From Trissonchulus latispiculum (Eukaryota > Nematoda > Enoplea > Enoplida > Ironidae), in assembly GCA_030248195.1 (NCBI GenBank), contig JASAND010020000.1, positions 1-64,000 of the forward strand: a stretch of 64,000 nucleotides of DNA. The letters are read 5' to 3'. This document shows, in pieces, positions 37,201 through 40,200 of this stretch (position 1 is the stretch's first letter; the number at the start of each line of letters is the position of its first letter). The notes below the pieces were generated by a model that saw only the letters and a list, made by a program, of their open reading frames with translations, did not search any database and was not told the origin of the DNA. The position numbers and the translations under genes are program-made.

Positions 37201-40200
37201 CTGCCGGTCAGCAACTTGCTCAGGAATTGGAACAAATGGACTCCTCATCTAGACGCTCAACTCTTAGAAAACATTATACTGTAAGTGAAAGAATCAATCG
37301 ATGCTAAAGCCTTGTGATGTTGCCTTCCTCGTTTACACTTGAAGGAAAATGTTGTTGGCACAGCCACTAAAAATTGAGCTTCAAATACAGATTTTCGGAC
37401 TTAAAGCTGCTCCTAGTGAATACCGTCGGAATACCACAAAGTTCCCTATTTATTCAATGGTCATTACAAATACTTGAAAAAGCATTATTGTTAAATAATT
37501 TCAAATATTTTAATAATAATAAAATTTGGATTTTGTTTGCACAATAGACATGACGATGTGTATATGTTATGTTTTATGCTCTTTGTGTTTGCTTTAGCCG
37601 GGAGATTATATGAAGTATCCCAGTGATACGGAGGGATACGCCAGTACCGGTCGACGCTACAGACGTGCCTTATCAGCCTCAAATGTTGGCAGAGGTATCC
37701 GACTTTGTGCATGGTTCAGTTGTTTGATCTGACTTCTCTCTTTGTGCTAGGTAGAGCTGTACGCATGAATCTACAGTAGCTCAGAATAACATGGACTCGA
37801 CTCTTTGCTGCTGCATACGAAGCGCATGATGTTTGAAATCTTTAGGAATTGTATGTAGATGCATGCTTACAACTCTATTTTACCTCTTGAAAGAGACACT
37901 GCTGATCTGATCTTTCTTTACTTTGAAAAGTGACGTTTTGGTGAACAAAACGAAGGTGACGGATAACTGGCATGTAGCTAGGAAGCATCTCTGTTTTTTA
38001 TTTTGTGGCACTGTTTGCTGTGCGTAGGTCTGTAACACTGTTTTTGTTATTGTTTATTGTTTAGATGAATACTACCCGCCCGTTTCTCCGGTCTCTTCGA
38101 CGCCGCGCGTCTTCCGCGATCACAGCGGCAGCCGTGTCAGCGTCAACGCCTACAATGATACCTTCTCCCGACGCTACAACTATCGCTCAAGATCCGACCT
38201 TGGCCAGTACGTTGGAACCACACCGAAACGATACGGGAGCCAGACCATTCTGGACGGACCGAGGCCCGGACCGGCTACTCCGCACAGTCGCCGAGAAGCC
38301 CTAGAGAACCTGCAACGAGAGCTGGATACCATTTCACGCGGACGCTCAGCCACACGGCGTACTGGAGGCACCAGTGCCGGTGCTGCCAGTTCGTCGTCAC
38401 GCGTTGCCACGCGCTACACGGTTGGCACCGATCTGGCCCGCGGCTACTCCAGTGACACCGGCTACAATGACACACTGCGAAGTCGTGGACGCGGTCCGGA
38501 ACCAGAGCCTGGCTATGACTATGGTAAATTTTCCCTCCGCGGAGGGCCTGCTTTCGATAGTCCGCTTTCAGCTGGCCCCACCAGCCCGTCCCAGTCCTTT
38601 AGATATGTTCCGGCAGTTAAGGCTTCCTCACTTAACCGATACCGTAACCCGGGCCCCCCGCCTGTAAGACGGCCCAACTATTTGGCCGTACCCTCCGCCT
38701 CTACTAATACCTATAACAGCTATTCCTACAGTAGCAGTAGTTATGCTAATCGTTGGATGGGCCTGAATGGACGGTTAGGGTCCTCTGCTACTGACAGTTC
38801 ACCCGGTGGCTATAGTAGTGCATACTAACTCCCAGTTTCTATAGTTCATGTAAACACTACCAAGAATCAACAGTTTTGTCTGGTTTATGAAAGCCTTAAA
38901 ATTTGCTTATTTGCGAAAATTAGTGCTTGCATGACGATTTCTGATTGTACCTAAGTGCGATCTAACATATGGTGCAGTGTTTTATTTGATATTTCGACGT
39001 GAGCAAATTAACATTTCGGTTTAACTTTAGCATTTGTGTGTCAGGCTATGCTTTCTCACATTTTTGTATGCTCTTTTCTAACTGTCGTTTCGCTTGTAAA
39101 TTGTGCAGACTTTGGACGAAGCCGATATGTTAGCTTCTTCAACGGTAAGCTTTCTATGGTCTAACCATTGGTGAATGGTCTCTTTTGTTTGCCATTATTT
39201 TTTTGCATTGTTGGTTTGGTTTGTAGTGAATTTTGTTTTGTTGTTGTTATTATTATTGAATGATTTTTGTTTATTTTATCTATAATTTGTTTGTATTTTT
39301 GTAGCCGGTGCAGACAGTTGTTTTGAGTTTATTGTAGAAAATTTTCAGTTTAAACTGTATGTAGTGTAAATGAGATGGCGTGACTGCATCCCTTTTGTTT
39401 TGCATTAGTAAGTTTGTTATGATTATGTGTTTGTGCGGTGTTGGTTTGCTATGCATCTTTCCTATTAAATGATTGCATTTATATTCTTTCTTCTACTAGC
39501 TTTCCCTTTTGTTATAGTTTTTAGCTGGAATTAGTTATCTGACTGATTTCAAGTTAAGCATTTCCAAACAGTTTTGGCTTGTTTAACGGTGGTGGAAAGG
39601 GAATGCGCTCTATAAATAACTTTGTGAATTGGTTATAGGTCTGTTGAGTGAGTACTGACCAGCCTGTTGGACTTTTCCCTCCAGTTTTCTTAACTCTTAT
39701 CTTATTTGAATAATTGCCTTTAATAGATAATTATTATAGACAGAGTGTCACTACTTATCCCGCTGTTTGCTCCAAGACAAATGTTGAAATTTTATCAGTA
39801 ATGTAGTTAAAATGTAGTTTAAACTATTAGATTGAGTTAATTGAGGCCTGTTTGTTTAATATCCTTAATTGTACTGCATGAAAACTGTTCCCATTCGCTT
39901 GTCTGTGCTGTACTCTTGTATTTGTTTCTATTAGTCGTGTTTATTTATTATGTTACTGTTTCTCTTCAGATACGTATCAGTCTCACAGTAGACAGGTTAG
40001 ATCCGAATCTAAGAGTCAAGCCTACGGAGGGGCCGTTGGATCCTCGGGTCGAGGAGGTGCCTACTCGATTGGCGTCGCCGGTGATGATAGAGAGCCAACT
40101 TCCACGACTCCCCTTTTAGCCAGAGGTAGTAATCAGCTAACGTAATTAACACCTACCTACTTTGCTTAGGTTTGGTCTACTTTTACCTGATAAGTTGCTT